Positions 27,017-36,207 of a stretch of DNA of 45,985 nt are shown here, in pieces. The DNA is from Xanthomonas nasturtii (GTDB lineage Bacteria; Pseudomonadota; Gammaproteobacteria; Xanthomonadales; Xanthomonadaceae), in assembly GCF_001660815.1 (NCBI RefSeq), contig NZ_LYMI01000032.1, positions 1-45,985 of the forward strand, in the 5' to 3' direction. The notes beneath the pieces were generated by a model that was given only the letters and a program-made list of their open reading frames with translations, did no database searches and had not been told where the DNA came from. Position numbers and translations under genes: made by a program. Each line of letters opens with the position of its first letter. Position 1 is the stretch's first letter.

Positions 27017-27780
27017 AACTTTTTAATCGGTACAGGGCTTCATTATTTTCAGCGCTGCCACTTGCGCTATGTGCCTTTTCAGTAACGGCCCAGGTAGTTC
27101 AGGAATATGAGTATGCGCCTGACCGTATCTATCAGGTTCGCACGGGTCTCGGGATTACTACCCAGGTCGAGCTAAGCCCGAACGAAAAAATCCTGGACTA
27201 CAGCACCGGCTTTACCGGTGGTTGGGAGCTTACGCGGCGTGAGAATGTCTTTTATCTCAAACCGAAAAATGTCGATGTCGACACGAATATGATGATTCGT
27301 ACGGCGACGCATTCTTATATTCTTGAGCTCAAGGTGGTTGCAACGGATTGGCAGCGCCTGGAGCAGGCGAAGCAGGCGGGTGTTCAATACAAGGTCGTGT
27401 TTACTTACCCGAAAGACACGAGTTTCCAGAATGTGGAAGATGCGGACGCATCGAAAAAAGGTCCATTGCTGAATGCAAAGATCTTGAAGGATCGTCGTTA
27501 TTACTACGATTATGATTACTCGACACGCACCAAAAAATCCTGGCTGATTCCTAGCCGTGTTTATGATGACGGCAAGTTCACCTATATCAATATGGATTTG
27601 ACGCGCTTTCCGACTGGGAATTTTCCGGCGGTCTTCGCTCGCGAGAAAGAACACTCCGAGGATTTTCTCGTCAATACGACGGTGGAAGGCAACACCCTGA
27701 TCGTGCACGGAACCTATCCTTTCCTGGTGGTTCGCCACGGCGATAACGTCCTCGGTCTGCGAAGGAACAAGCAAAAGTGA
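27013..27780 (+). CDS. virB9: T4SS core complex protein VirB9
   Basis: A 255-aa periplasmic protein with a signal peptide ending around SVTAQ. The N-terminal VirB9 domain begins EYEYAPDRIYQVRTGLG. The family block TATHSYILELKVVA leads to a C-terminal beta-sandwich (RYYYDYDYS, FTYINMDLTRFPTGNFPAVF) that packs against VirB7 and VirB10. It starts inside the virB8 stop (ATGA) and ends in a GTGA overlap with virB10, so the core-complex subunits are translationally coupled. Confidence 0.95.
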   Translation: MKLFNRYRASLFSALPLALCAFSVTAQVVQEYEYAPDRIYQVRTGLGITTQVELSPNEKILDYSTGFTGGWELTRRENVFYLKPKNVDVDTNMMIRTATHSYILELKVVATDWQRLEQAKQAGVQYKVVFTYPKDTSFQNVEDADASKKGPLLNAKILKDRRYYYDYDYSTRTKKSWLIPSRVYDDGKFTYINMDLTRFPTGNFPAVFAREKEHSEDFLVNTTVEGNTLIVHGTYPFLVVRHGDNVLGLRRNKQK

Positions 27781-28946
27781 ACTCGAATATTCCAAACGGC
27801 CCAGATGATCGCTCTCCGAACAACCGCGGAGAAGAGTCGCGAAACGGCGAGTATGACGAGCGCAATAATCCGTACTTTGCGCGTCAACAGGCCAGTGCCG
27901 CCCCTGACCTGGATGCCAATGAGCCAGTGCTGCGCTCCAGCGACATCAAACGCCTGAATCGTAAGGCGCTTGTATTCCTGGCTGCCATCGCAGCTCTGCT
28001 GATTCTCGTCATCTTCTGGCTGGCGACGCAAAGCGGGGACGATTCGGCGCCGCCAAAGCCGCGAGCCGAGACAGTTGTCGCACCTGCGCTGCCACAGAAC
28101 ATGACTGCGCCCGTCGAAGAGGCACCGGTTCCCCTCGCGCAGCAGCCCAGTCTGCCGCCACTGCCGCCGATGCCGACAGATGATAATGAAGAGGTGAGTT
28201 CTGCGCCCGAACGTCCGCGTGGCCCCACATTGTTGGAGCGTCGAATCCTTGCCGAATCCGCTGTCAACGGCGCGGGCATGCCAGGCCAGCCCGGTCAGCC
28301 AACTGCACCCGGAGAGGAAGACACTGCGGTCACGCTAGCGAAGCCCATTAGCAACCCGGATGGTTTATTGGTGCGTGGTACCTACATTCGTTGCATTCTG
28401 GAGACCCGGATCATTTCCGATTTCGGTGGCTACACATCGTGCATCGTGACCGAACCGGTGTACTCAATCAACGGACATAACCTGCTCCTGCCGAAGGGTT
28501 CCAAGATGCTTGGTCAGTATGGCGCCGGAGAGCCGACGACACGCCGCCTGCAGGTGGTCTGGGATCGTGTTACGACGCCTACGGGACTGGATGTCATGCT
28601 TGAGGGGCCCGGCATTGATACGTTGGGTAGTGCAGGTCATCCAGGTAATTACAACGCGCATTGGGGCAACAAGATTGCATCAGCGCTGTTTATCAGCATG
28701 CTGAGCGACGCCTTCAAGTACGCGGCTGCCGAATACGGTCCGGAGACGACCACAATCGGTGTTGGCACCGGGACTGTCACTCAGCAACCCTTCGAGAGCA
28801 ATACTGCACGAAGCATGCAGCAGCTCGCCGAGCAGGCAGTGGAAAAGTCTGGGCGCCGTCCGGCAACCTTGACGATCAATCAGGGCACGGTGTTGAACGT
28901 ATATGTTGCCAAGGACGTCGATTTCTCGGCGGTCCTGCCGAAGTGA
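27777..28946 (+). CDS. virB10: T4SS core complex protein VirB10
   Basis: A 389-aa protein spanning the envelope. It has a polar cytoplasmic N-terminus of about 60 aa and an inner-membrane helix (ALVFLAAIAALLILVIFWLA). A Pro-rich periplasmic linker (VAPALPQNMTAPVEEAPVPL) follows. The C-terminal TrbI/VirB10 domain shows LLVRGTYIRCILETRIISDF, GSKMLGQYGAGEP and LTINQGTVLNVYVAKDVDF, and it forms the outer-membrane pore. The GTG start overlaps the virB9 stop. Confidence 0.95.
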   Translation: MNSNIPNGPDDRSPNNRGEESRNGEYDERNNPYFARQQASAAPDLDANEPVLRSSDIKRLNRKALVFLAAIAALLILVIFWLATQSGDDSAPPKPRAETVVAPALPQNMTAPVEEAPVPLAQQPSLPPLPPMPTDDNEEVSSAPERPRGPTLLERRILAESAVNGAGMPGQPGQPTAPGEEDTAVTLAKPISNPDGLLVRGTYIRCILETRIISDFGGYTSCIVTEPVYSINGHNLLLPKGSKMLGQYGAGEPTTRRLQVVWDRVTTPTGLDVMLEGPGIDTLGSAGHPGNYNAHWGNKIASALFISMLSDAFKYAAAEYGPETTTIGVGTGTVTQQPFESNTARSMQQLAEQAVEKSGRRPATLTINQGTVLNVYVAKDVDFSAVLPK

Positions 28947-30001
28947 ATGACGTGGCTGCCATGACGATCGACGATTCACCAACGGCGCGTATTTCGAACG
29001 ACTTCTTGGACTACCAGTACTCTGTGCTGGGAATCCTGGATTATCTAAATTCGCCTGATGTGACCGAAATTTGCATCAACCGTCCGGGTGAGTTGTATCT
29101 CGAGACCATTCATGGGTGGCAGCGGGTCGACGTGCCGTCCCTCACCTACGACCGTGCTCGGCAGTTCTGTACGGCGGTCGTCAATGAGAGCAATACCGGG
29201 CAGCGTATTACCGACGCTGACCCGGTCGTGTCACTCACGTTTCCGACTGGGCAGCGCGCGCAGTTTGTGATGCCGCCTGCATGCGATGCCGGCAAGGTAT
29301 CCATCACGATCCGGCTTCCCTCAAAGCACACCAAGTCGCTGGAGCAGTACAAGCACGATGGGTTCTTCGACGAGGTGCTGGAGCAATCGGCAGATGTCAG
29401 CGACCACGATCAGGAGCTGCTGGAGCTACGCCGCAAGCGTGACTACGCCGAGTTCTTCAAAAAGTGCGTGTTGTACAAGAAGAACGTGGTTGTTGCTGGA
29501 GCGACTGGCAGCGGCAAGACGACCTTCATGAAGGCATTGGTGAATCACATTCCGAACGAAGAGCGCCTGGTGACCATCGAGGACGCTAGAGAGCTGTTCA
29601 TCAGTCAGCCTAATTCCGTGCATCTGCTGTATTCAAAAGGCGGGCAGAGCGCCAGCAACGTGACCGCCAAGAGTTGCATGGAAGCGTGCCTGCGCATGAA
29701 GCCGGATCGCATCATCCTGGCAGAGTTGCGCGGCGACGAGTCGTTCTATTTCATCCGTAACTGTGCTTCGGGGCATCCAGGTTCCATCACCAGCTGCCAC
29801 GCCGGTAGTGTCGAGCAGACCTGGGACCAGTTGGCGTTAATGGTGAAGGCATCTAACGAAGGCTCTGGCCTGGAGTTCGAGGTGATCAAGCGTTTGCTGA
29901 GAATGACCATCGACATCGTGGTCCACATCAAGGCGCACGCGGGGCGCCGGTTCATCACGGGCATCGACTTCGATCCTTTGAGAACCTTGCGCGGCGGTTG
30001 A
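28943..30001 (+). CDS. virB11: T4SS ATPase VirB11
   Basis: A 352-aa cytoplasmic hexameric secretion ATPase. The GTG at 28943 overlaps the virB10 stop as GTGA, the same arrangement as virB9-virB10. An ATG at 28961 (346 aa) is an equally plausible start. Motifs: VAGATGSGKTTF (Walker A, about residues 184-195), VTIEDARELF (Asp box), CLRMKPDRIILAELRGDE (Walker B region) and the His box GHPGSITSCHAG. VirB11 works with VirB4 and VirD4 to power assembly and secretion. Confidence 0.95.
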   Translation: MNDVAAMTIDDSPTARISNDFLDYQYSVLGILDYLNSPDVTEICINRPGELYLETIHGWQRVDVPSLTYDRARQFCTAVVNESNTGQRITDADPVVSLTFPTGQRAQFVMPPACDAGKVSITIRLPSKHTKSLEQYKHDGFFDEVLEQSADVSDHDQELLELRRKRDYAEFFKKCVLYKKNVVVAGATGSGKTTFMKALVNHIPNEERLVTIEDARELFISQPNSVHLLYSKGGQSASNVTAKSCMEACLRMKPDRIILAELRGDESFYFIRNCASGHPGSITSCHAGSVEQTWDQLALMVKASNEGSGLEFEVIKRLLRMTIDIVVHIKAHAGRRFITGIDFDPLRTLRGG

Positions 30002-30050
30002 AAGTAACTTCTTAAGTTGGGGCTGGTTTGGTTTTGCAAGGAGGAATGAC

Positions 30051-30887
30051 ATGTTGCCTGGCATGGAACTGATGGGGTGCACTGGACTTGCTGTTCCTGG
30101 CGAGGTGATGCAGCACGTTGTCCGTGTCGAGTCGTCGCGCAATCCGTATGCCATCGGTGTGGTTGGCGGGCGCTTGGTGCGTGAGCCACGCGGCTTGGCT
30201 GAGGCGGTCGCCACTGCCAAGATGCTGGAACAGAAGGGTTACAACTTCTCACTCGGGTTAGGCCAGGTCAATCGCTACAACCTGCAAAAATACGGGCTGA
30301 CCAGTTACGAGATGGCATTCGACAAGTGCCCCAATCTTGTCGCTGCCTCAAGGATTTTGGCGGAGTGCCATTCGCGCTCAGGCGCTAATTGGGGCAAGTC
30401 GTTCAGCTGTTACTACTCCGGCAACTTCGAGACCGGCTTCAAACACGGTTACGTCCAGAAGATCTATGCGTCCATTCGTCAGTCGGTAGCATCCTCTGGA
30501 GCAGAGCCCATCACGGTCGTGCCGACGCGGCAAGTGCAGTTGCGGCCTGCCAATCCGCTCAAGCAGGCGGCCGCCGAATTGGCGGATGCAATTGTCGCGC
30601 GTCGCATTCAGGATCTCTCGGGAGCGGGCAACACGGTGGCTTCACCGGCAGGGCCTATGCTACCGGCACCGTCAGCACCTTACTCTCTGCCGAGCCGGGC
30701 CACCCCTGTGGCTCCTGCGGCGGAGAACGAGTTGTATGTGATAAAGCCGACAGGTCAGGGGCGTGGGGTGGCGTTGCCCGCCGCCGCACCGAAGGCCTCG
30801 ACGCAGACCGACCAATCCGTAAGTCCCGTCTCCATGCCACGTGCACCACAGACGGCGCCGCAAGTAGATAGTGCATTTGTTTTTTAG
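30051..30887 (+). CDS. virB1: T4SS lytic transglycosylase VirB1
   Basis: A 278-aa SLT-family peptidoglycan-cleaving enzyme that opens the wall for the T4SS. AAGGAGG lies just upstream of the ATG. The catalytic Glu is in VVRVESSRNPYAIG near residue 27. YNFSLGLGQVNRYNLQKYGL forms the second active-site motif, and CYYSGNF the third. No clear signal peptide is present, as in several VirB1 proteins of this group. The C-terminal 110 residues are Pro/Ala-rich and probably unstructured. Confidence 0.92.
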   Translation: MLPGMELMGCTGLAVPGEVMQHVVRVESSRNPYAIGVVGGRLVREPRGLAEAVATAKMLEQKGYNFSLGLGQVNRYNLQKYGLTSYEMAFDKCPNLVAASRILAECHSRSGANWGKSFSCYYSGNFETGFKHGYVQKIYASIRQSVASSGAEPITVVPTRQVQLRPANPLKQAAAELADAIVARRIQDLSGAGNTVASPAGPMLPAPSAPYSLPSRATPVAPAAENELYVIKPTGQGRGVALPAAAPKASTQTDQSVSPVSMPRAPQTAPQVDSAFVF

Positions 30888-30945
30888 GATGGAAGATCGC
30901 CAAGGAGTTGGCTGCTGGACCCCCTCTGTTCCCAAGGAGTTAGAC

Positions 30946-31362
30946 ATGAAGTTTGAAATCGACAAGAAAACAATGGCAGACGCCAAGATGGTTGGCGCGC
31001 AGGCATTCAAGGCGTTGGTATTTACCTCTCTTTTGGTGATAGCTGGCGGCGCAGGCGCAACCACTGGCGGCAACGGCCTCGGCGGTACTGACACTCAGGT
31101 TTGCGGCTTTCTGAATAATGTGAAGAAGCTTCTGAATATGGGTTCGATTGCAGTGGTCACCATTGCAGTTATCGTGGCCGGGTATCAGATCGCTTTTGCA
31201 CACAAGCGCATCTCCGAGGTGTCCCCGATCCTCATCGGTGGTGTGTTAATCGGTGCTGCCGGCCAGATTGCCAACATGATCCTGCAGAACAAGGACGCTA
31301 ATAACGGAGATTGCTCGGGAGTCGGCGCTTCGTTGGTGCAGATCGCTCAGTACTATGCATAA
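30946..31362 (+). CDS. virB2: T4SS major pilin VirB2
   Basis: A 138-aa pilin precursor. The ATG at 30946 is chosen over upstream in-frame codons because AAGGAG sits 7 bases before it. A long N-terminal leader ends near GGAGATT, followed by two hydrophobic helices (NMGSIAVVTIAVIVAGYQIA and PILIGGVLIGAAGQIANMIL) separated by a basic loop (FAHKRISE), the VirB2/TrbC layout. A Cys pair (VCGF, GDCSG) may form a disulphide. It overlaps virB3 by eight bases. Confidence 0.9.
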   Translation: MKFEIDKKTMADAKMVGAQAFKALVFTSLLVIAGGAGATTGGNGLGGTDTQVCGFLNNVKKLLNMGSIAVVTIAVIVAGYQIAFAHKRISEVSPILIGGVLIGAAGQIANMILQNKDANNGDCSGVGASLVQIAQYYA

Positions 31363-31666
31363 AGACGTCCTTTTCCGCGGCTGCACCCGCCCGGCGATGT
31401 TTCTGGGGGTGCCTTACATCCCCTTCTTCGTCGGTGCCGGTGGTGGCCTGCTGTTGGGGATGTACATCGATCTTTGGTACCTGCTCACCATTCCCGTCAT
31501 CATTTTCGCCATGCAGCAGATGGCCAAGCGTGACGAGATGATCTTCAGGTTGCTCGGGTTGCGCTGGCTGTTCCGCATGCGTGCCCGAAACCTCCAGCGT
31601 TATTCGGGAATGTGGGTATTCAGCCCTAATGAATACCGCAAGAGTCCCCCGGGTAAGTCGCGGTAA
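31355..31666 (+). CDS. virB3: T4SS inner-membrane protein VirB3
   Basis: A 103-aa VirB3/TrbD-type protein. The N-terminus is MHKDVLFRGCTRPAMFLGVP, then a membrane hairpin (FFVGAGGGLLLGMYIDLWYL, LTIPVIIFAM). A polar C-terminus ends in basic residues (KSPPGKSR). It associates with VirB4 in the inner-membrane complex. The start lies within the end of virB2. Confidence 0.92.
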   Translation: MHKDVLFRGCTRPAMFLGVPYIPFFVGAGGGLLLGMYIDLWYLLTIPVIIFAMQQMAKRDEMIFRLLGLRWLFRMRARNLQRYSGMWVFSPNEYRKSPPGKSR

Positions 31667-31684
31667 GCAAGTGAATTGTTCAAC

Positions 31685-31714
31685 CGACCCCACGCGCAAA
31701 CCCGCGTGGGGTTG
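31685..31714 (+). terminator. GC-rich hairpin between virB3 and virB4 (attenuator or mRNA-processing element)
   Basis: A perfect 10-bp stem, accccacgcg / cgcgtggggt at 31687-31696 and 31703-31712, with a 6-base loop and two further weaker pairs. No T-run follows, so full termination is unlikely. It lies inside the operon, about 50 bases before virB4, and could lower downstream expression or protect upstream mRNA. Confidence 0.5.
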
Positions 31715-31765
31715 GTGCTTTCGATACTCCCTGGTGTGATGCTTCCTTCTTAACTCGGTAAGACC

Positions 31766-34219
31766 ATGTTCAGCCCAGACAGTCCAATCAGCGAATTTGT
31801 TTCCATTTCGACACACGTCGCGCCGTCTGTCGTCAAGACGACCGCAGGCGACTACCTGTTGATCTGGCATCTGGCTGGCCTGCCGTTCGTGGGGCGGGAC
31901 GAGTTCGAGCTGGAGCAACGGCACAACACCTTCAATCGTCTGTTGCAGACCCTGCGTGCTCCTGACTTTGCCAATGTCGCCTTCTGGGTCCATGACGTGC
32001 GTCGTCGTCGCAAGATTGGCAGCGGTGGGCGTTTCAGACAGTCCTTCAATCAAAATCTCTCTGACGAGTACTACGCAGCGCTGTCCTCGCAAAAAATCAT
32101 GCAGAACGAGCTGTACTTCAGCATGATCTATCGGCCGGTCGTGACCGGGCGACGCTTGGTCGAAAAGTCGGCAAATCCAGACAGGATCCGTGCCGAGGAA
32201 GAGCAGGCGGTCGCCAAGGTCGTCGAGCTTGCCACCAATGTGGAGGCGGTCCTCAAAGACTATTCGCCGTATCGGCTGGGCATGTACGAGGCCAAGAACG
32301 GCGTCGTGTTTTCCGAGACCCTCGAATTTCTAGGCTATCTGCTCAACCGTATCGATGAGCCGGTGCCGGTATTGCAGGCTCCCGTGCCCGCGTACCTGCC
32401 TGTCAGCAAGCACATGTTTGCCAACAAGACGGGCGATTTTGTCATCCGCACACCGGATGGCGTCAATCACTTCGGTGCGATCCTCAACATCAAGGAATAT
32501 GCCGACGGGACCTACCCCGGCATTCTCAATGGTCTGAAGTACCTTGATTTCGAATACGTCATGACGCATTCGTTCAGCCCGGTTGGACGTCATGATGCGT
32601 TGAAGGTGCTGGAGCGCACCAAGGGTATGATGATTTCGTCGGGCGACAAGTCGTCCACCCAGATCCGGGATCTTGATGTCGCCATGGATGACGTGGCGTC
32701 GGGCAACTTTGTGCTGGGCGAGTACCACTTCACGTTAGCGGTATACGCCGACAGCCAGGAGAAACTGGCCAGGCAGATCGCCACCACCCGTGCCGAGCTC
32801 TCCAACGCCGGTTTCGTTTCGGCCAAGGAAGATCTGGCGATCGCTTCATCGTTTTACGCGCAGTTGCCGGGCAACTGGCGCTTCCGTACCCGCATCGCCA
32901 ACCTGAGCTCACTCAATTTCCTGGGCTTGTCGCCGTTGCACAACTTCGCCCAGGGCAAGCAGCACAACAATCCGTGGGGTGATTGCGTCACCACGCTGCA
33001 GACCACCAACGGCCAGCCGTATTATTTCAATTTCCATGCCACGCATCCGGCCGAGAATTCGCTCGGCGAAAAGGCGATCGGCAATACGATGGTGATCGGT
33101 AAGTCCGGTACCGGTAAGACGGCGCTGATCAATTTCCTGCTGAGCCAGGTGCAGAAGTTCGATCCAATCCCGACGATCTTCTTCTTCGACAAGGACCGAG
33201 GCGCGGAGATCTTCGTGCGGGCCTGCGGCGGTAACTATCTGGCGCTGGAAAACGGCTCCCCGACTGGCTTCAACCCGTTCCAGTGCGAGCGCAACGAGGC
33301 CAACACGCAGTTTCTGGCCGAGCTGATCAAGGTGCTCGGCGGCAAGGCCGAATACAGTGCCCGCGAGGAAGAAGACATCTATCGCGCAGTGGAGGGCATG
33401 CTGGACACCCCCATGCATCTGCGCAGCATGAGCAACTTCCGCAAAAGCCTGCCCAATATGGGCGACGATGGCCTGTATGCGCGTCTGCGCCGCTGGACTG
33501 CCGGCAATTCGCTAGGCTGGGTGTTCGACAACCCGGTCGACACGATCGATCTGACCCGTGCCTCCATCATCGGCTTCGACTACACCGATGTGATCGACAA
33601 CGCCGAAGTGCGCGTGCCGGTGATCAACTATCTGCTGCATCGCCTGGAAGCGTTGATTGACGGCCGCCCGCTGATCTATGTGATGGACGAGTTCTGGAAG
33701 ATCCTGGACGGCAAGGGGGGATTGAAGGAATTCGCCAAGAACAAGCAGAAGACCATCCGTAAGCAGAATGGTCTGGGCATCTTCGCCACGCAGAGCCCGG
33801 AAGATGCGCTGGCTAGCGACATTGCCGCCGCCTTGATCGAACAGACCGCCACGATGGTGCTGTTGCCCAACCCCAATGCCAGCCGCGACGACTACATCGA
33901 AGGCCTCAAGCTGACCGATGCCGAGTACCAGGTAGTGGTGTCGCTGGATGAGCGCTCGCGTTGCTTCCTGGTCAAGCAGGGCCACGCCTCGGCGGTGTGC
34001 CAGCTCAACCTGCGCGGCATGGACGATGCGCTGTCGGTGATTTCGTCTTCGACCGACAATATCGAGATCATGCATCAGATCCTGGCCGGCAAGGCCAGCA
34101 AACTGGGCGTCAGCGTCGATCAGCTGACGCCCGAGCAGTGGTTGAACGATTTCTATGCCAACCGCAAGGGCTCGGGCAAGCGTAAATCGGCGAAAGACAA
34201 GGAGGCCGAAGATGCATAG
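31766..34219 (+). CDS. virB4: T4SS ATPase VirB4, full length
   Basis: An 817-aa inner-membrane-associated ATPase of the T4SS. The N-terminal CagE/VirB4 domain is followed by a RecA-like domain with Walker A near residues 446-453 (GKSGTGKTALI). The following block FFFDKDRGAEIFVRACGG and Walker B near residue 634 (LIYVMDEFWKIL) are present, as is the QSPEDAL region. The C-terminus is Lys-rich. From codon 463 (base 33151) to the stop the DNA is repeated almost exactly at 38811-39879. Confidence 0.95.
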   Translation: MFSPDSPISEFVSISTHVAPSVVKTTAGDYLLIWHLAGLPFVGRDEFELEQRHNTFNRLLQTLRAPDFANVAFWVHDVRRRRKIGSGGRFRQSFNQNLSDEYYAALSSQKIMQNELYFSMIYRPVVTGRRLVEKSANPDRIRAEEEQAVAKVVELATNVEAVLKDYSPYRLGMYEAKNGVVFSETLEFLGYLLNRIDEPVPVLQAPVPAYLPVSKHMFANKTGDFVIRTPDGVNHFGAILNIKEYADGTYPGILNGLKYLDFEYVMTHSFSPVGRHDALKVLERTKGMMISSGDKSSTQIRDLDVAMDDVASGNFVLGEYHFTLAVYADSQEKLARQIATTRAELSNAGFVSAKEDLAIASSFYAQLPGNWRFRTRIANLSSLNFLGLSPLHNFAQGKQHNNPWGDCVTTLQTTNGQPYYFNFHATHPAENSLGEKAIGNTMVIGKSGTGKTALINFLLSQVQKFDPIPTIFFFDKDRGAEIFVRACGGNYLALENGSPTGFNPFQCERNEANTQFLAELIKVLGGKAEYSAREEEDIYRAVEGMLDTPMHLRSMSNFRKSLPNMGDDGLYARLRRWTAGNSLGWVFDNPVDTIDLTRASIIGFDYTDVIDNAEVRVPVINYLLHRLEALIDGRPLIYVMDEFWKILDGKGGLKEFAKNKQKTIRKQNGLGIFATQSPEDALASDIAAALIEQTATMVLLPNPNASRDDYIEGLKLTDAEYQVVVSLDERSRCFLVKQGHASAVCQLNLRGMDDALSVISSSTDNIEIMHQILAGKASKLGVSVDQLTPEQWLNDFYANRKGSGKRKSAKDKEAEDA

Positions 34220-34283
34220 TCCCCATCATCGTCAGATCACTTTCCACGCATCAACTTCATCTGTGTCAGGAGGCAAAAACACC

Positions 34284-35033
34284 ATGGCAACCACGTTCAG
34301 ACATTTTTCCCGAGTCTTCATGGGACTGGTGCTGCTTAGCATGGCGGGAGCGGCCAGTGCGCAGTGGGAGGTGGTGGATAAGGAGCTCAATAAGACTGCC
34401 GAGAAGATTCTGGACAACCAGAAAGTCGGCAAGGGCAAGGGCAAGGAATCCAGCGGCAAGGAAGTGGATGAGCCCAAGGAAAAACTGGCGAAAGTAAAAG
34501 ACGATCAAGGTGTGGCGTCGTGTGCGGCTTCAACGAAGGGAACGCCTGTGTCCGACTCGCAGAAGGAATCTTGCGAGTTGATTCAGCGCACGCTGAACTC
34601 GCAGTACAACTATGTGGTGGCAATGTACGAAATCAGTGCCAAGCGGCTTGAGAAGCTGCGCGAGATCGAAGAAGAACGAGAGGACATCAAGGACGGGGAG
34701 ATCGGCTTGCTGGAAAGCAATACCAACAAGCTATTGGCGCTAAAAGCCTTGATGGATATCGACCGCCAGCAGATGGAATCGGCAATGTTTGCCTATGACA
34801 AGCGCATTGCCTATCTAACCGGGCAGCAGACAGCAGCGGCCAAGGCGGCAATGGCGGGTAAGGAACCGCCAAAGGGAGATGGCACAGATTCGTGGCTGCC
34901 GGCTTGGATCCCCGATGATCTGTTGAGTCTGGGCAAGACCGTCGCAGCCGGTCTGGTGATGAAAGGGGCGTTCGAGACGATCAAGAGCGACACGCCATCT
35001 GGCATGAAACCGTTGGCGATCGACAAAGACTGA
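34284..35033 (+). CDS. virB5: T4SS minor pilin/channel protein VirB5 (copy 1)
   Basis: A 249-aa secreted protein. The ATG at 34284 is chosen because CAGGAGG lies about 10 bases upstream and a clean signal peptide (MATTFRHFSRVFMGLVLLS, cut after ASA) follows. An in-frame ATG at 34212 overlapping virB4 would add 24 residues. The mature protein is helical and highly charged with two cysteines (VASCAAST, ESCELI), as in VirB5-like proteins of X-T4SS loci. VirB5 is expected at the pilus or channel tip. Sequence similarity to classical VirB5 is low; position and the paired virB6 support the call. Confidence 0.8.
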   Translation: MATTFRHFSRVFMGLVLLSMAGAASAQWEVVDKELNKTAEKILDNQKVGKGKGKESSGKEVDEPKEKLAKVKDDQGVASCAASTKGTPVSDSQKESCELIQRTLNSQYNYVVAMYEISAKRLEKLREIEEEREDIKDGEIGLLESNTNKLLALKALMDIDRQQMESAMFAYDKRIAYLTGQQTAAAKAAMAGKEPPKGDGTDSWLPAWIPDDLLSLGKTVAAGLVMKGAFETIKSDTPSGMKPLAIDKD

Positions 35034-35072
35034 TCTCGCAGCACGACCGAATCATGCAACGTAATCAACCCC

Positions 35073-35089
35073 GGGGCAGCGACTGCCCC
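35073..35089 (+). other. conserved hairpin before virB6 (copy 1)
   Basis: The 7-bp stem ggggcag / ctgcccc with a cga loop lies 33 bases before virB6. The surrounding stretch of about 45 bases is almost unchanged in copy 2 (40733-40749), more so than the flanking coding sequence. It may control virB6 translation or act as a recombination-prone anchor. Confidence 0.5.
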
Positions 35090-35121
35090 ACGGCGTAGCC
35101 GTTAAGTGGATGTGGTGACAT

Positions 35122-36183
35122 ATGGACTTTTTGACGAACATCGCCAACTACGAATTTTTTCGTCTGATCAACGATTACCTGCGCGACGAGATCGCGATTT
35201 TCCAGTGGAATCTGTTGCAGCGGACGACGGCGTGGGTAGGAGTGGTGGCGCTGACGGTGCTGACGCTGTGGATCTTGATCCAGGGCTACCGTCTGGCGAC
35301 GGGCCAATCCCGTGAGGCGGCGATGGGCCTGGTGGTGACGGCGCTGCGTGCAGCGTTGATCATCGGCTTGGCCACGAGCATGGCGCAAGGGTCCTCGCAG
35401 TTGTATTGGACCTTGACCGACGGGGTCAGCCATGCGATCACCAAGACGGTGACAGGCGATTCGGACAGCCCATACGAGGCAATCGACAAGAACCTGATGC
35501 TGATGCAGGTGGCGATGTCGGGTCTGGATCAAATCAAGACTGGTGGCGATGAAGAAAGCAAAGACGAAAAAGACCGTGCCCGTTGGTTCACTGGTATCGG
35601 GATGGCCGGGCCGGGGGTCGTGGCCGGCTCTATGTTGTTGCTGAACAAGCTGGCGATGGCACTGGTGGTAGGCTTCGGGCCGCTATTCATCCTGTGTCTG
35701 TTGTTCCAGGCCACGAAGTCATTGTTCAGCAAGTGGCTGCTATACGGAATAGGCACTGTGTTTTCGCTGTCGGTATTGACGTTCACGGTAAGTCTTGCGA
35801 CCAAGGTGGTGGGCGCAGTTGGTGCGGCCTTTGTGGCAAAGTGGGCAATGAACGGCGGCAGCGGCGAAGGCATCAGCAGCATGGCGCTGCAGCAGGGAGG
35901 ATTGGGCTTGGTGTTGACCACATTGATCATCACGGCTCCCCCGATGGCAGCCGCTTTCTTCCAGGGTACGCTTGGCCAGTTCTCGGCTTATTCGGCGTTA
36001 GGGCAGCTTGATCGAGCGGGCCAATCACCAGGCGCTGGGCGGCCGTATGAGCCGGGGGCGCCGGCTACTAATGCTGGCGATACGTCTGATCGTGATAGAA
36101 CTGCAGCCACTACCACCATTAATAGAGATACGACTTCATCTTCAGAACCTAGTTCTGGTAGTCGCGGTCTTGCGCAGAAATAA
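35122..36183 (+). CDS. virB6: T4SS polytopic inner-membrane protein VirB6 (copy 1)
   Basis: A 353-aa TrbL/VirB6-family protein. It has at least five strongly hydrophobic regions: about residues 38-59, 65-88, 163-205, 208-245 and 258-290. A conserved central Trp-containing segment (RARWFTGIGMAGPGVVAG) and a polar Ser/Thr-rich tail are also present. VirB6 forms part of the inner-membrane channel base. ATG follows a weak ribosome site (GGTGAC). The first 18 codons are nearly identical in DNA to the second copy, after which the copies diverge. A third partial copy lies at 44820-45198. Confidence 0.9.
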   Translation: MDFLTNIANYEFFRLINDYLRDEIAIFQWNLLQRTTAWVGVVALTVLTLWILIQGYRLATGQSREAAMGLVVTALRAALIIGLATSMAQGSSQLYWTLTDGVSHAITKTVTGDSDSPYEAIDKNLMLMQVAMSGLDQIKTGGDEESKDEKDRARWFTGIGMAGPGVVAGSMLLLNKLAMALVVGFGPLFILCLLFQATKSLFSKWLLYGIGTVFSLSVLTFTVSLATKVVGAVGAAFVAKWAMNGGSGEGISSMALQQGGLGLVLTTLIITAPPMAAAFFQGTLGQFSAYSALGQLDRAGQSPGAGRPYEPGAPATNAGDTSDRDRTAATTTINRDTTSSSEPSSGSRGLAQK

Positions 36184-36207
36184 TTTGCTAACTTCTTGGT
36201 GAAAATT

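Noticed and set aside
33512..34075. Long antisense frames inside virB4 (and the matching ones at 39172-39645).
   Set aside because: They duplicate because the sense gene is duplicated. Composition and absence of ribosome sites mark them as shadows.
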